DNA of 64,000 bases, taken from Mauremys mutica (Eukaryota > Chordata > Testudines > Geoemydidae). A program made the position numbers and the translations under genes. This document shows, in pieces, positions 10,434 to 23,662 of the stretch (positions within the stretch are counted from its first letter, which is position 1; every line of letters begins with the position of its first letter). Below the pieces are notes generated by a model. The model saw nothing but the letters and a program-made list of their open reading frames with translations. It was not told the DNA's origin and did no database searches. The stretch covers positions 54,086,524 through 54,150,523 of the forward strand of contig NC_059082.1 in NCBI RefSeq assembly GCF_020497125.1. Reading direction: 5' to 3'.

Positions 10434-13400
10434 GTAAGTATATGGTCCTTGTTTATATCATTTACAGAAAAAAAAATGTGCTGGGTAAAGATGTTTGCTG
10501 CCATCCCAGAGATGCCCACATGTGCCCAACAGGCAGCTGCATTGGCAGATAGCCAGGAGCCCAAGGGTCTGCACCTAATTTGTCTGGATTAAGGAGCAGA
10601 TTGGAGCCTTCCTCTTCTTTATTGTGCAGGTGGGGCCTGTGCAGCCAAAAGGTGCCAGCATTGCGCTGTGGGACCTGTAGTGTCACCGGGCAGCACCTTT
10701 TGTACTGGCTTAAGTGGTGCATTGTGTTTAGATCAACATCTGTCATTCTGTGCTCCTGGGTCTCCATATCAGACTTAGGCATATCAAAGTGGTAAGTGCC
10801 TTAGAAATATCTATTGTCCTGATGTCTTCACTAAGCTATATCAACATCAGTTTGAGGCCTGTCTGAATTGCATCATTGCTGGATGTGTTGGGCAGCACAA
10901 ACACCACCTGCTCAGAATCTACTCTATGCCCCTTCAGCTCTGTTCTGTGAGAGAGGCTTTAGAAGTCTAACTGGGTGGACCATTTTTTGGCCATCCCAGT
11001 GTTAGCCACCTCCTCACAACTGTTAGCTCTTTCCCTTGCACATCTGCGTGTCTTAGCTAATTGCAGGGATCTCTGTACTTGTTTTCTCCCTGCACAATGT
11101 GTCAAGTCTCCTTATTCGCTGAGGAAAGTGAAGTCTTTTCCTAGTGATAGCCTAGGAACAGCTGGGGTGACAGGAGCAGCCCAAGGAGATCTAAATGGAG
11201 GGTGCTTGATCCACAGGCAGCTAAAAGGAAACCTGGGAACAACTGCAAGAAAGCAGAGATAGAAGAGCTGTTAACTCACCTGATCCACCCTCCTGCCAGT
11301 GCAGAGGGGCTTGAGAGAGATGGCATGGATGTTGCCTAGCCAGAATGAGCAACAATGAAGCCATCATATAATTCCAAGCAGAGTTGAAGGGAATATCCTG
11401 AGAGCTGGAAGACTCCCAAGACACCGAGGTTCCCAAGGAATTCAGACTTGCGGGGGAGACGTTTGGTGTGATCCCTCTGCCAGGTGTAAGGTGAGGTGGC
11501 TTGGGGGCACTTGCAGTGCACAGGGCCTTGAAGAAGATGCAGCCACGGATGTTCAGCTGAGGTAACGGAAGACCGAAGAGCAAGCTGTGGTGAATGAAGG
11601 GGCTATTCAGTCTGATCCAGAAGCAGACTGGGCATGTGCAGTTTCCACTCATACCCTTGCTGGAAGACCATTTTAAACTGGTTATATGATGTTTTTACAG
11701 GTGGCCCCTTCCTGCGTGGGAATTTGGCTGAGCTCACTGTGACATTGAGCTGGTGATCTCAACAGGTCTGCTCAGTAGGGAGGAATTAGTCCAGCACATC
11801 TCATGCTGCAGACCGGAGGCACCGGTGATGTGGAGTTTAAAAAGAGCAGCAGTTTATTTACAGTTAGACTCCTTTGTAGCATAGCAACAGGATTGATAGC
11901 ATGGCAAAAACCCAGCCTGATCTTCTCCCTCATGTCGCCACTGGCAGCCTCGCTTCCCTTCCCATGGCCAAAGCTTGGAGAGTTGGTGTCAAGTCTCAGT
12001 TGTCATTTTCTATTCCCATCCAGGCCCTTCCTAAATCCTGCTGTTGCGTTCTCTGCATTTTGGAAACTCGTTCCTTCCTCTCTATCCCCACTAACAAATT
12101 CATCCATTCTGTGGCACCCTGACCAATGACCACCTTGACTTTACGACGTGTATTGCGGTTGCGCCTAGGAGCTAAGGTCATGGCCCAGGACCTCATTGGG
12201 TTAGACACTGAACAAAGACTTCTGCACCCACCCATTTCTCTCCTCTCCCCTGTTCCAGTCCACCCGCAGTGCAACTGCCCATCTCCTCCTTTCCCGCCAC
12301 CGTAATCATGTCTCCCTCTTCTTTGCACCTCACTCAGCGCTCCCCAAGACTTTTGGTGCCGGGGCTTGCTCTTCCCTGGCAGACGTGTGCCTTATTTCTA
12401 ATGTGAATATTCAGTTTTTGAATGAAGCTGCATTTTCCCTGAGCTGCTTTAGAGAGAGCGTTGCCTGTTAGAGCGCTTTGTCCTGATGGGCTGATAGAAC
12501 TCGGTGAGTGGGGGAGGTTTAAAAACCATGCCTCTCTGGAGCTTTTAGGTAGTGCTTTTTGGTGGAAAAAAATAGCAAAGTAAAAAGCCCCTAAAACGTG
12601 AGATGATGTGATGCCTTGGTTTGATGTGGACATCATTAATAAATTGCTGTTCTGGTTGATCTTTTAGTAGTGGACTCTGTCTTTGATCCGTGATAATCAT
12701 AATACTTAACAAGGGACATTTTCCCAGCGCTGTGCAAACAGCAACTCAGTTTGCTTGCCTGTTTCTACAGCCGGTGATCTAATTTCTGCACCTGTCATTT
12801 GTTCTTGGTAAATACTGTTATTGCCGTGGCACATCTGACACAGCTGGCTGGGCTGTTTCTTTATTCACTAACTGCATCCTCTCTGAGCTGAGTTGGCTCC
12901 CAGTTGCTTCTACCAGACTTGCACAAAGGATGAAATCTATCATAGCCCTTCTCTAATATAGCCATGTTAAATTTTGCTTTAGGCTGAAACTTGGGGGCGA
13001 GGGAGAAGGCTTGCTATGGAAACTGAGTTACTCAGGGAATTGGAATGGGACATGGAGCCTTACACTTCTGTTAATCCACAGCAAGGGGAGCAGCCGCATA
13101 ACCTGGAGGGGTCACCTGTACGGGAGAGAAGGGAGCTCCGTCTGACTCATTTCAATCCTGGTGTCTCTCCAAAGGTTCCAACAAAGGGGAGCAAATAGTG
13201 TAAAGAAAAATATAGGCTCCACACCAGGAAACTTTGCAAATACAAAAGGCAGTTAGACTATGGCTACTTGGAAACAGCTGTTCTCAATAAACTTCTGACT
13301 CTGGAACTGATCTTGGAAACTTGTTGTCAAATAAGGCTCCTCTACTGTTCATATCAGAGCTGGCCCATTTTGCCTCCGTAGCTGCAGCCAGCAGGGAGTT

Positions 13401-13460
13401 AGTGGCTTAGACCATTACTGCTGGGGAAGATGAGCTGAAAGCGGTATCTTTTTTGACTTT

Positions 13461-13718
13461 GGTCTGGTCTACACTAAAGTTAGGTTGACCCAACTACATC
13501 CCTCAGGGGGTGTGAAAAATCCACACCCCTAAGTGATATAGTTAAGCCGACCTACCCCCTGGTGTAGACAGTGCTTGGTCAACAGAATAATTCTTCCATC
13601 GACCTAGCTATCCCCTGTCAGGGAGGTGGATTACCTACGCTGATGGGAGGACCCCTTCTGTCGATGTAGGTAATGTCTACAGCAGCGCAGTTGCAGTGTT
13701 TCAAGTGTAGAGGAGCCC
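13461..13718. mobile_element. Harbinger-like MITE, 258 bp
   Basis: The left end is GGTCTGGTCTACACT and the complement of the right end is GGGCTCCTCTACACT, matching at 12 of 15 positions. The right flank is TTA and the left flank TTT, consistent with an eroded 3-bp TTA target-site duplication typical of PIF/Harbinger elements. The ends are shared with the element at 34982. No transposase is present. Confidence 0.65.
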
Positions 13719-13929
13719 TTAGAAGAGCTTTCCAGAGTCAAAGCAGTGTGAAAAGTGTCTCAAGCCTCCTGCTGTGGGACATCTACACAGCCAGAGTTGC
13801 TCGCTCTAGTTCAAGCTGCTGTAAACCTACTCATCTAAGAACTCAAGCAGTGGGGAAATGCATTCATCTGTAGTAGGCCACAATGAGGGGTGAATTGCTG
13901 ATGTTCACCATAGCCCATACTCTACTCTA

Positions 13930-14745
13930 GGCCATTGGAGATTCAGAGAGTTTAAAGCCAGAAGGGGCCATCTAGTCTGACATCCTGTATATCATAGGCC
14001 ACCAACACCACCCACTTACCCCTGCATTGAGCCCAATAACTTGTGTTTGGCTAAAGCAATATCTTCCAGCAAGGCAGTCAGCACTGATCTGAAGACATCA
14101 GGAGATGGAGAATCCACCATTTCCCTTGGTTGTTTGTTCAAAGGTCAATCATCTGCACTCTTAAAAACCGTGTGCCTTATTTCTCATTGAATACGTCAGG
14201 CTTCAGCTTCGAGCCGCTGGGTCTTGTTCTGCCGTTCTCTGCTAGATTCAAGAGCCCTTCGATACCTGGTATTTTCTCCCCATGAAGGTACTTAGACCCT
14301 GTAACAAAGTCACCTCTCAGTCTCCTTTTGGATGAACTAAACAGATTGAGTTCTGTATGCCTCTCACTGTAAGGCATTTTTTGCAGTTCTCAAATCATTT
14401 TACACCCTGGCCAGTTTTTCAACATCCTTTTTAAAATATAGAGACCAGAACTGGGCACAGTATTGCAGCATTGGTCTCGCCAGTGCCATACAGAGTTAAA
14501 ATCACTTCCTGCTTGTACTCACTGCTCCCCTGTCCACACATCCAAGGATCACATTAGCTCTTCTTGCTGCAGCATTGCACTGGGTGTTCATGTTCAATTG
14601 CGTGTCCTCTCTGACTCCTAAATCCTTTTCAGTGTTCCTGCTTTCCAGAATACAGTCCCCCATTTAGAAGGTCTGGCCTGCATTCCTCGTTGCTAGATGT
14701 CTCCCTTTGCATTTGGCTGTATTAAAGCTCAGTCTCTGCTCTGGT
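13930..14745 (-). mobile_element. CR1 LINE, old 5'-truncated fragment
   Basis: On the plus strand it begins with the CR1 tail region (gccagaaggggccatctagtctgac). It continues through the C-terminal ORF2 part, where the minus strand of 14177-14377 keeps YSERHTELNLFSSSKRRLRGD. Many substitutions mark it as old. It is antisense to MGRN1. Confidence 0.85.
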
Positions 14746-17700
14746 TGTGGAGCTCCCATTAATAGGTTCAAGATATGGAGCAAGAGAATTCAGCCCAAAA
14801 AACAAACTGGTGTGTAAAGTAAAGCCCAGAGAGGGATTATCCCCAATGGTCGTTGTTCAGAATTTGAGAACTCCCAGGCAGTGTAGAGTGTAGAGAGTGC
14901 CTACAGGCTGCCCTGTGGCTGTGAAATCACAGTGAAATCAGCAGCGTCTCCTCTTCGGGGTTGGTTTTGTTTGTGGTTTTTTTTAAAGCAGGAAGAAATG
15001 TTGCATTCACAAGCTCACAAAAACAGCCTGTTCTTCTTGCCAAGTTTGCTGATGGCAAAGCATTGGCCCACATGGCAATGATCTATTCAAATAAATGCAG
15101 GTTACTGCACGGACTTGCATTACATGTGCATGGTTCTCCCTTAGTACTTTAGCCTGCTGAAGTGGCGAGCTGTTTCCTTTTAACTGGCCGCCAGGGCAGT
15201 TCTCAGCCTACCACAATATGGTGAGCCCATTCCTGCTGTGAAATGGTGTGTATTTGTCTCTCTCTCTTTGCTGACACAGTTCTCTGCCTTCCTAATTGTC
15301 CCTTTCTCTTCAGCTCATAAAATCTAGGAGTTAAACAGTCTCTCCCATAATGTTCCCAGGTTTTTAAAATAGACCCGTAAGCTGTTCCTACAAGAACACA
15401 GAGTACTGCAGAAATTAACATGGCATTAGTCTGCTCCCTGTGTGTGTAGAATGAGCTGAAAAGTAGTGGAGTGAGGTGTGTGTATATTAATGTAAACTTT
15501 TCTCCTACCGTCATTAGACTTCTTTCCTTCCCTCCCTACCGTTGTAACCATCTGTTACTCACTGAGATCTTCTGGCTGCCCAATGCTTTAAGCCCTTTGG
15601 TGGTGGAAGGGCCACAGCTAATGATCTGAGCAGAGTTCCTCTTGGCTAGATTGGGTGTAGTGCACTAATTAATACCTAAAGGTCTCTCTAGCAGGAGTTG
15701 CATTCTACCTTGGTGGAGGAGCGGATTTCCCAATCGAATGGCCCTCGTATATTTCTAACTGGCGTGTGATCCTACATTCTATTTTAGAGACCTTTCAATA
15801 AAGGGAACACATCACCCTGGTTAGATTCCAGTGCTCACACTTCCGTCCGTTGGCAACCTCGGAGCTGACCCCTTCTGCACATTTTGATCACCCAAGGAGT
15901 CAGGAGGATGGAACAAGGCCCTCTTTGAAATGTCCAGCTATAAATGCTCTGCTCCCACACAATAATTCTAAAACTCCCCAGCCTGTAGCTGGGAGACACT
16001 GCGAAGGATCTCACTCCAAAGTCCAACCACTGACCTCATTGCCTTGAAATGCAGCTCCAGCATGGATGTAGGCTCCATGCTGAGTTCAGTGGGGAGACAC
16101 TGGAATTAAGCTGCTGGTTCATGAGTCAGAGCATTTTAAACTGGCAAGTGGGGTGGATATAATTAGACTTGGCCTGCATCGTCTGTGTGTGCTGCTTCCT
16201 GCAGCACTGAAGCTCATAGTCACAGACACAGCCCTTCAAACAACCAAGTTCTTGTTATTGGCTGGAGGTGCAAAACTCAGCTGGCCGACTGGTGGGAGAG
16301 TTCGAGCGTCTGATTCCAGGTAGCTTCACAGTGTAGTGGCAAAGGGTCAGTTTTGGGATATGCAGTAAAACATTTCCATGTCCCATCTTCAGGATGTCAC
16401 TCTGGACAGTACTGAGGGTCGCCCTACCATTTCGCCCACTCCCCGGGCTTTTCACAGGGTGGATCCAGGAGAGATTTGCTTTTTGGTGGAGTTCACTATA
16501 TAGCATCTGCAACAAAGTGCAGTGATAAATGGTTGTGTCCGCTTGGCGCTTCAGTGCGTAGAGGGCTCAGGTGAGATTAGCACTGCACCTGCCAGCGCGG
16601 CCGCCCCAGCCGTCCTCTGTAAAAGCACCTGCTGGGAAGTCCCCTGTCTGCTCTGAGCACTGAGCCCTTCTTCCTCTCCTTAGTTTTCAGCGTCTCCCAC
16701 TCAACCCTTTCCTGGAACAGAAGAAAAGATCCTCTGCACTGTCTTACCCCAGCTGTCTCGTGATGCAGTGGCAGACCCCTGCCCTGCCACATCTCCCCAG
16801 TGTGGGAAACCATAACCTCAGAAGCCTTCCCCCAGTGGGAATTGCACCTATAACCTAGTTGCTACATGCACACGAGCTCTAGGCCAAGGCATCACCACAC
16901 TAGCTGCTGATCCTGGTTCTCCATGGGTTTTCATGTGGAGGGGCACTAAGATGGGCACATGGCAAGGCCAAGGGTGCATAGCAGCTGCAGTACAGTCCAT
17001 ACCCAGTTACTGCAATTTGCCAGCTGTACCTCTTTGCGCTTGCACATGCCATCCCAGTAATTATCCATGTACAGTCCTAAAGTGGAGCCGCAGCAAGGGC
17101 TCGAGCACTTCTGTAGGTAAACTCTGAACAAAACGCACAGCACTCACGGAGCGCTCACTCTCCCAGGAGCCTGACCCTCTGGAGGAGCTTTCTCATATGG
17201 AACCATTTCTCAGTCTCTGTTGACTCATGTGTATCTGCAGGCAGAACACCACATGCTGGTAACGTGTGTTGGGGAAACTTGGCTGCCACAGTGTAGAAGT
17301 GAGGCCTGCTGCTGCTGTTTGTTCAACCTTTCCTATATGGAACGGAGCAGGCGGGTCTGAATTTCAGTATGGCCATCCATGATTAAAGCTAAGCCATCAA
17401 GAGGGCCCAGGTCCTGCAGCACCCATTGAAGCCAGCCGAAGTTGCAGGTTCCTGTTTTAGGCCTGCTATGAGCCAAGTGCGTTTTGAAGTGCAGTATTAT
17501 CAGTTGTGTTTGACGTAACCACTGTTCTATCCCTGCCCCTCAGCCAGTTCTGAAGCCGAGGTGACAGAAGCTCCCTAAAAGTGGAGGGGGTCACTGGGTG
17601 CCGGAACCATAGCCCCACTTCCTAGTGCCACCCCTGTCCCCAATGCCCTGCCCCTGCCCCAAAGGCCCTGCCCTCACCCAACCTTTTTCCTCAAGACCCT

Positions 17701-17876
17701 GCCTCCACTCGCTCCTCTCCCCCCCTTCACCTCACTTGCCCTTACCACCAGAAATGGCCCCCTGGGCTCCCCCTTTTCTGGCATCCCTCTCTGAAGCCCC
17801 CTCCTCAGCATGAAGGTGAAGGGAGGGGCTCTGCTTGGAGGTGGCTCATCCAGACTCTCTCCTTTGCTGTATAGGC

Positions 17877-18636
17877 CAGGGGAGGGCAAACTATGGCCTG
17901 CGGACCGGATCCAGCCCATCAGGGCTTTCAATCTGGCCCGCGGAATTGCCAGACCCATGGCGCAGCACGGCTAAGGCAGGCTCCCTGCCTGCCCTGGCCC
18001 CACGCTGCTCCCAGAAGCGGCTGGCATCACGTCCCTGCGGCCCCTGGGGGAGAGGGGGGAGGCAGAGGGCTCCATGCGCTTCCCTCCTCGCAGCTCCCAT
18101 TGGCCGGGAATGGGAAACCGCGGTCAATGGGAGCTTTGGGTGTGGTACCCACAGACAAGGGCAGGGGCAGAGCCACCTGCCCCACCCCACCCCCAGGAAC
18201 CACTGTCGGACATGTTGGCCACTTCCAGGAGCAGCACAGGGCCAGGGCAGGCAGGGAACCTGCCTTAGCCCCGCTGCGCACTGCTGCCACCCCGGAGCCG
18301 CTCAAGGTAAGCGGCGCCAGGCCGGAGCCTGCACCCCAAACCCCTCCTGCACCCCACACCCCAAATCCCTGCTCTGAGTCCCCTAACCCCCTGCCTTGAG
18401 CCCCCGCCACACCCGTCCTGCACCCCAATCCCCTGTCCTGAGCCCCCTCCCGGACTCTGCACTGCCTCCTGCACCCCAACTTCCTGCCCTGAGCCCCTTC
18501 CTGCACACCGCGCCCCCTCCCACACCCCGCACTCCCTCCTGCACCCTAACCCCCTGCCCCAGCCCTACATTCATGGCCCTGCATACAATTTCCCCACCCA
18601 GATGTGGCCCTTGGGCCAAAAGTTTGCCCATCCCTT
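17877..18636. mobile_element. hAT-like element, about 760 bp
   Basis: The left end CAGGGGAGGGCAAACT and the right end AGTTTGCCCATCCCTT form a terminal inverted repeat, and the same ends occur at 49190-49876. The interior shares cagctcccattggc and a C-rich degenerate repeat with that copy. The target-site duplication is not preserved (gtataggc against cctcaggc), so this is an older insertion. It ends only 131 bp before the next MGRN1 exon. Confidence 0.75.
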
Positions 18637-18767
18637 CCTCAGGCTGTGGCATGGTTCCAGGTGCCAGCCCATTCTCTCCCTTGTTGCCGGTGAAGTAACT
18701 AAAATGGAATAAATGCAAATGGAGCAGCTGTGACTCCTAGGCTAAGTGATGTCTCTTTCTTTCCTAG

Positions 18768-18836
18768 GTGGATCGGGTGAGTTACCTGCTTCAGGAGATC
18801 TATGGCATCGAGAATAAAAACAACCAGGAGACAAAG
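18768..18836 (+). CDS. MGRN1: MGRN1 exon: helix leading to the RING
   Basis: This 69-nt, phase 0-0 exon starts VDRVSYLLQEIYGIENK and ends NNQETK. A CTAG acceptor precedes it and a GTACTG donor follows. The sequence appears identical to the mammalian MGRN1 segment just before the RING. It joins in frame to the exon at 10386-10433 (QKQI|VDRV) and to the RING exon (QETK|PSDDEN). Its conservation makes exon identity secure. Confidence 0.95.
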
Positions 18837-19699
18837 GTACTGGTGCCTAGAAACCCCCTTCTGCAGGCTGAGCCACATGCGGGGCCTGGCTGTGCTGCCA
18901 GCCGGACTTGGCTTCTCCTTGGAGTTTGTTTATGGGCTCATACTTTACGTACCAGAGGTGTGTGGGGGGGAAATCAGAGACTCCTCACAGTCGCTGCCCC
19001 TCACTCAGTTCAGGATTGAAATAGGCCATGTAACCTTACTACTAACCATGGCAGGCCACGCCCTTCTGTTGTGATGCCACAGTCAGTAGTGAATTTGTCC
19101 CCTTAGGTTTTGTTCAGCAGCCTGAGGATGGGGCGCTGTGCCTGACGTTCAAAGGAGCTAGAGGGAGTTAGGCACCAGCTGTTGCTGGGTTTCAGTGGGC
19201 CCCTCTCTGCATAGCTCATACCAATAACGATCCATCATGAGAAGAGTCGTGGTGGTCTCAGCTGCTGCGCGCTCTGTCTCTGGTGCCCTATACAGGCTGC
19301 TTCCCAGCCCAGAAATGTCTTCCTTTTCCTCCCCCGGAAGTGGACCCGTGATCCCACCCCCACCCCACCCTCCAAGATCACTCCTTGCAACTGACTTGTC
19401 CATTAGCACGGGGCAGGCTGAGGAGGGCTCTCTCCTCATGATCCCTGAGGTTTGCTACTGTGGCTGTGCTGTTAGTGTGTGCAGGCTGGCTCCTCACTGC
19501 CAGGGATTAAGATTCCCCATGTGCTGGACCTGCCAGTGCAGTGCATCCCTTGGGCATGGCCAGGTGTTGGAATGGACTGCTGTTCTCTGCGTGTCCCTGC
19601 AGCAGTGGAGGAGTTGATTCTGGATAGTCTCACTAGTGCCAAAGGGATTATATGGAAAATGCTTCAACTGCAAACATAATCAGCTCCTTCTTGAGAAGA

Positions 19700-19860
19700 C
19701 AAGCCTGGAATTTGATCCTGGGTTCTTGTTTATTACATGGCCTTGGGCAAGTCATGTAACTTCTCTGAGCCTCAGTTTACCCATCCGTAATGCTGACCTT
19801 CCCAGCTCGGGGGAGGGGGAGGCTGAGAGTATTCATCTGTGAAGTGCTCTGCAGATGAGA
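19700..19860 (+). mobile_element. MIR SINE fragment
   Basis: The block cttgggcaagtcatgtaact, followed by tctgagcctcagtttaccca, is the recognisable core of MIR elements. The tail tgaagtgctctgcag is also present. It is an ancient tRNA-derived SINE shared across amniotes and is too degraded to be active. Confidence 0.85.
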
Positions 19861-21199
19861 AGCATGGTGAGTGCCAGGTGTTGGCCTCTACAAATTTGAC
19901 TGCATTTGTGAGTGCTGTACTCGATTCCCCAAGGCGGTGCTTGTGGGAGGGAGCGGGGTTCGGAAGGGAACTGACCAGGGGAAGCCCTGCCCCTTTTCCC
20001 CCAGCCTCTTCCCAGTCCTGTGCTAACAATCTGTACCCTCTGTGTGGCTGCTCCACCAAGTAGCACCATGGGGAGGCTGGGAACTTTTTTCAAATCCTAT
20101 TACCTGGTCTCCTAAGAGACTCCTCTTCGTGCTCCTGCTGTCTTCTGATGAGCCCTTGGACCCAGTTCTTTCAGACAGAGCCCAGTCAGTTCATGACTTC
20201 GGGCTGTTTGTCGTTCACTTCCAGTACGCTGAGCAGCCAGTGTGAAAAGGGGAGAGGAAGGATGTCCTTGCGCAACACGCAGGAGCCCTGAAATAGATCA
20301 GGAACGCACACGATGTGCGCAGGCAGCTTCCAGCCGCTTGCTAACGTGGTCAGCGGGCTGGCTCACTCATCTGGCAGGAGCAGATGCTGTCTTCTTGTTT
20401 ACGTCTCGGTCATCCCACAGTGCGGCGTGTGGCCCAGCGTGCGTCAGCAGAGAACTCACACGAAAGGACGAGCATGTCTGTGCACATCACTGAGGTCACT
20501 GATGGTTGGGCCCCAACAATTGTGACTGCTCCAGCTTCAGCAAGGGGTGCTGGTGTGGGGGGAGCAGGGTCTACTGGGCTGGAAAGACACCCCCCGCCCC
20601 CGGCTCCAGCAGAGGGAGCTGCTATGACTGGGAGCAAGTTCCTCTTTGTAGCAACTGCTGCATTTGACTGTCAGCTGCAAGTTTCAGGGCTTTGTTTAAT
20701 GAAAGCCATATAATAGACCCCAGACTGCACCAGTGTTACACCAAGGGGGACGGAGCCATCTTCCCTCTCCCACCCTAGGTATCTCACTTTTAACAAGGCC
20801 ACAAACTCCCTGCAGCAACCTGTGGCCCCAGGGCTGCTTAGAGGCCCTTGAGGCTCTACATTGCGGCCCTGGAGGGTGACTGTCACAACTGTTGGATTCT
20901 GAATGGACCGTGCTCCCTGAGCTGCATCCAGGGCTTCGAAATTCATGTGTGTGAATCAGCAGGAGGAGATGGTAGGTGCCATCACGTCCCACCACCGCTA
21001 CCCCAGCATCCCCGGTGCAGCTCTGGTTTGAGCTGTGAGCAGCTGCTGCCCCTTCCCTCCTGCTGCTCAGCAGCTCCCCTGCTGGTTGTCTGTTTGGTTG
21101 CAGGGGAAGAAGGCTGGACAGGAGCCTTGTGATCATCTAGAGGTGGTCCTGTAGGACACAGGCCAGGGACCTGCTCCAAAATGCTTCCCAGAACAAATG

Positions 21200-21470
21200 T
21201 TTTTCTAAACATCCAGTCTTAGTTTTAAAAGTTGCCAGTGATGGAGAATCCACTACGGCCCTTGGTAAATTGTTGCTGTGGTTAAAAAATGTATAGTGTG
21301 TTAGACCTTTCTGTGCTAGACTGGAGAGCCCATTATCAAATATTCATTCCCCGTGTAGATACTCATAGGCTGATCGTCACCCCTTAACCTTCTCTTTAAG
21401 TTAAATAGATTGAGCTCCTTGAGTATGGATTGCAGCCCCTTTACCTTTTGAGCCATATTTCACCTTTGAG
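21200..21470 (-). mobile_element. CR1 LINE, old fragment
   Basis: The plus strand reads gttgccagtgatggagaatc and, further on, taaccttctctttaagttaaatagattgagct. These are complements of the CR1 3' coding region seen in better copies in this window. Its 5' part is missing and the sequence is diverged. It is antisense to MGRN1. Confidence 0.75.
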
Positions 21471-21558
21471 CTGCAAGGACCTCACTGAATTGCAGTGTCC
21501 CTTTCCTTCCCTGCGAAGCACCTGCATTCACGTGGCACTGCCTCTCCTCTCGTAACAG

Positions 21559-21718
21559 CCTTCCGATGATGAGAACAGTGACAACAGCAACGAGTGCGTG
21601 GTGTGCCTGTCCGACCTGCGAGACACCCTCATCCTGCCCTGCAGGCACCTGTGCTTGTGCAATTCCTGTGCGGACACCCTGCGCTACCAGGCCAACAACT
21701 GCCCCATCTGCAGGTTGC
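21559..21718 (+). CDS. MGRN1: MGRN1 exon: C3HC4 RING finger
   Basis: This 160-nt exon (phase 0 in, 1 out) carries the catalytic RING finger that binds the E2 enzyme. Counting from its first residue, the zinc ligands are C13, C16, C28, H30, C34, C37, C48 and C51, all present. The run starts [20 protein letters not shown] and ends CPICRL. The only change I notice from human is N for T at residue 35. The acceptor is CAG and the donor is GTGAGT. The split proline codon is completed by the exon at 30532. Confidence 0.97.
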
Positions 21719-22654
21719 GTGAGTACACTCAAGAGAGGGCGCTGGTCTCGCTGCCATCCAGTGGGTAGCTGCAGTCTCCCCATTCGGGTACAAAAGCCCT
21801 AACCTAGCTGGGCAAGGGTGGCTTTACCTACGAGCAACACAAGTGACTGGTTGGTGCCCTGGGATCGTGGGTGGGGCAGTAACTTGTAGTCTGATTCTCT
21901 CCCCTCCCGCTTGGCCAATGGGACCAGAATGGGAGGCAACGTCCAGATGGACCTAGTGTCCCAGCAGCATGTACCTTCATCTTCCTTTCAGTCCACTCTG
22001 TGTGTCAAGCTGGCAGCCCCATCTGAGAGAGGAAAGGGCCGTGTCTTTTATATAAGCATCACCGTTTTTCCTGAAGCAAACTGTCACTCTGGAGGGTTGA
22101 TGCTAACTCACTGGCATTCTATTAAATCAATGGTGCTCTTGCAAGTGAGCAGTCTGTTCGGCTTCTGCCACCAGCCTGCTTTTCGTCCGGCATGTGGAGG
22201 TGTTAAATCCTTTCCATATCGGCTAATTCAGGGCCTATTCATTCAAAAAAATGAATGCCTGATGCAGAACAGAGTAACTGCAGCCCTGTCTCCAGCTAAG
22301 TGCCCTGTTAATATTTCAGCAGTTCCCGGGAATAGGACGGCAAATTGGATTAGGTCACAAGCATGTCCCCATACTGTGAGCTAATCAGGCAGGTTGGGGG
22401 ATTGCAAGTTGGGCCTCGACTCTCATGAGCTCTTCCAGGCATGAGCATTCTTCTGAGCCTCGGGAGGGCCTAGCGTGGACGCAAGCTCGTTGAATTGTAA
22501 CCAGTGTGTCTCTGGGGCTGGGTGGCTAACCTTAAACTAAACAGCTCAGTGTTATGGTTTGAAAGGGCCTGAAGCAGTTGGCTTTCCCTGCTTGTTTGTT
22601 GGCCACCCCAAAGCCATATGATCATCAGTATCAAACCATGGTATCAGATGTATT

Positions 22655-22935
22655 GAATCTATTCCATGCTCACCTACCTCTTCAATTACTGCCCCATCTC
22701 CCCTGTACCCTTCATCTCCAAATTCCTCAAACATGTATTTACAGCTGTTGCCTTGAGTTCTTCTCCCCCTGCTCCATCCTGGATCCCCTCCAGTCTGTCC
22801 CCCGCTCACTGTCTTGGACTGTAAGATCTTTGGGACAAGGCCTGTCTTGGTATGCATTTGTGGAGTGCCCAGCATACTGGGAAGCTGACCCTGCTTGGGG
22901 TCTCTGGGAGCTACTGCAATATAAATATTTAAGTG
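22655..22935 (+). mobile_element. L2-type LINE, 3' remnant
   Basis: A degraded reverse-transcriptase segment reads NYCPISPVPFISKF in one frame (the family motif is NYRPISLLPFISK). After it come gactgtaagatctttgggac and ggtctctgggagctactgca, which resemble the conserved L2 3' tail. Frameshifts and stops break the coding part. Confidence 0.75.
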
Positions 22936-23540
22936 TCCCCAGCTGCTTCAGAAGATAGTGTTCTCTCTGGTGCTCATAAATGTACCAAATACCACTTCTG
23001 GGGGAATTCTGTGCCAAAAAAATAAAAATTCTGTGCACAATATTTTAAAATTCTGCAAAATGCTGCATATTTTATTTGTCAAAATAACACAATATAATCA
23101 CACCAGTTTCAATTATTTTTGGTCATTTATTTCAAAATACCCATCAGCAACTATTTCTGTAACAATACAGACAACAAAAGATTCAGGAAATGTTTTTTGA
23201 TCAATAGATTCCTTACTGGGCATATTAATACAGAACTCTGAGTAATAATTCATTTAAACTGCAATACAGAACCATATTTCCCACACCCCCCAGAATCAGT
23301 GCAAGGTTGGGGGGAGTCAGGGGTAATGGGGGAGCTGAGGGAGAGGGAAATAATTGCTGGAAAAGAGCAGAGAAATGGAGAGGGGGGCAGTAGCTTTATA
23401 GGTCCTTAATTGAAAGGATGGGGATATTTAAATCTTCAACAGAGACTTTTAAATGGTCCCACTAGACATCGTTTCTCCTTGTCATTCCTTGGGTTTCACT
23501 TCCTTGATATTTGTGATATCACCTTAGTTCTCTAGTCTTC

Positions 23541-23662
23541 CATAAGAATGGCCATACTGGGTCAGACCAACGGTCCATCTAGCCCAGTATCCTGTCCTCT
23601 GACAATGGCCAATGCCAGGTGCCTCAGAGGGAATGAACAGAGCAGGGAATCAACAAGTGATC
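23541..23662 (-). mobile_element. CR1 LINE, 3'-end-only copy
   Basis: The segment from cataagaatggccatactgg through ggtccatctagcccagtatc matches, with few changes, the 3' untranslated end of the long CR1 at 60008-60120. It therefore belongs to the same subfamily but is truncated to about 120 bp. Confidence 0.9.

Larger units (their letters stand above)
10434..18767 (+). other. MGRN1: MGRN1 intron, 8.3 kb
   Basis: The intron starts GTAAGT and ends with a pyrimidine tract and TAG. Apart from the Harbinger-like, CR1 and hAT-like elements listed separately, I see no gene in 10434-13460, 13720-13930 or 14750-17870. Short open frames there have no recognisable product. Confidence 0.85.
18837..21558 (+). 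other. MGRN1: MGRN1 intron, 2.7 kb
   Basis: The intron carries a MIR fragment and an old CR1 fragment, which reaches within 90 bp of the RING exon. The rest (18837-19690 and 19870-21190) shows no gene that I recognise. Confidence 0.85.
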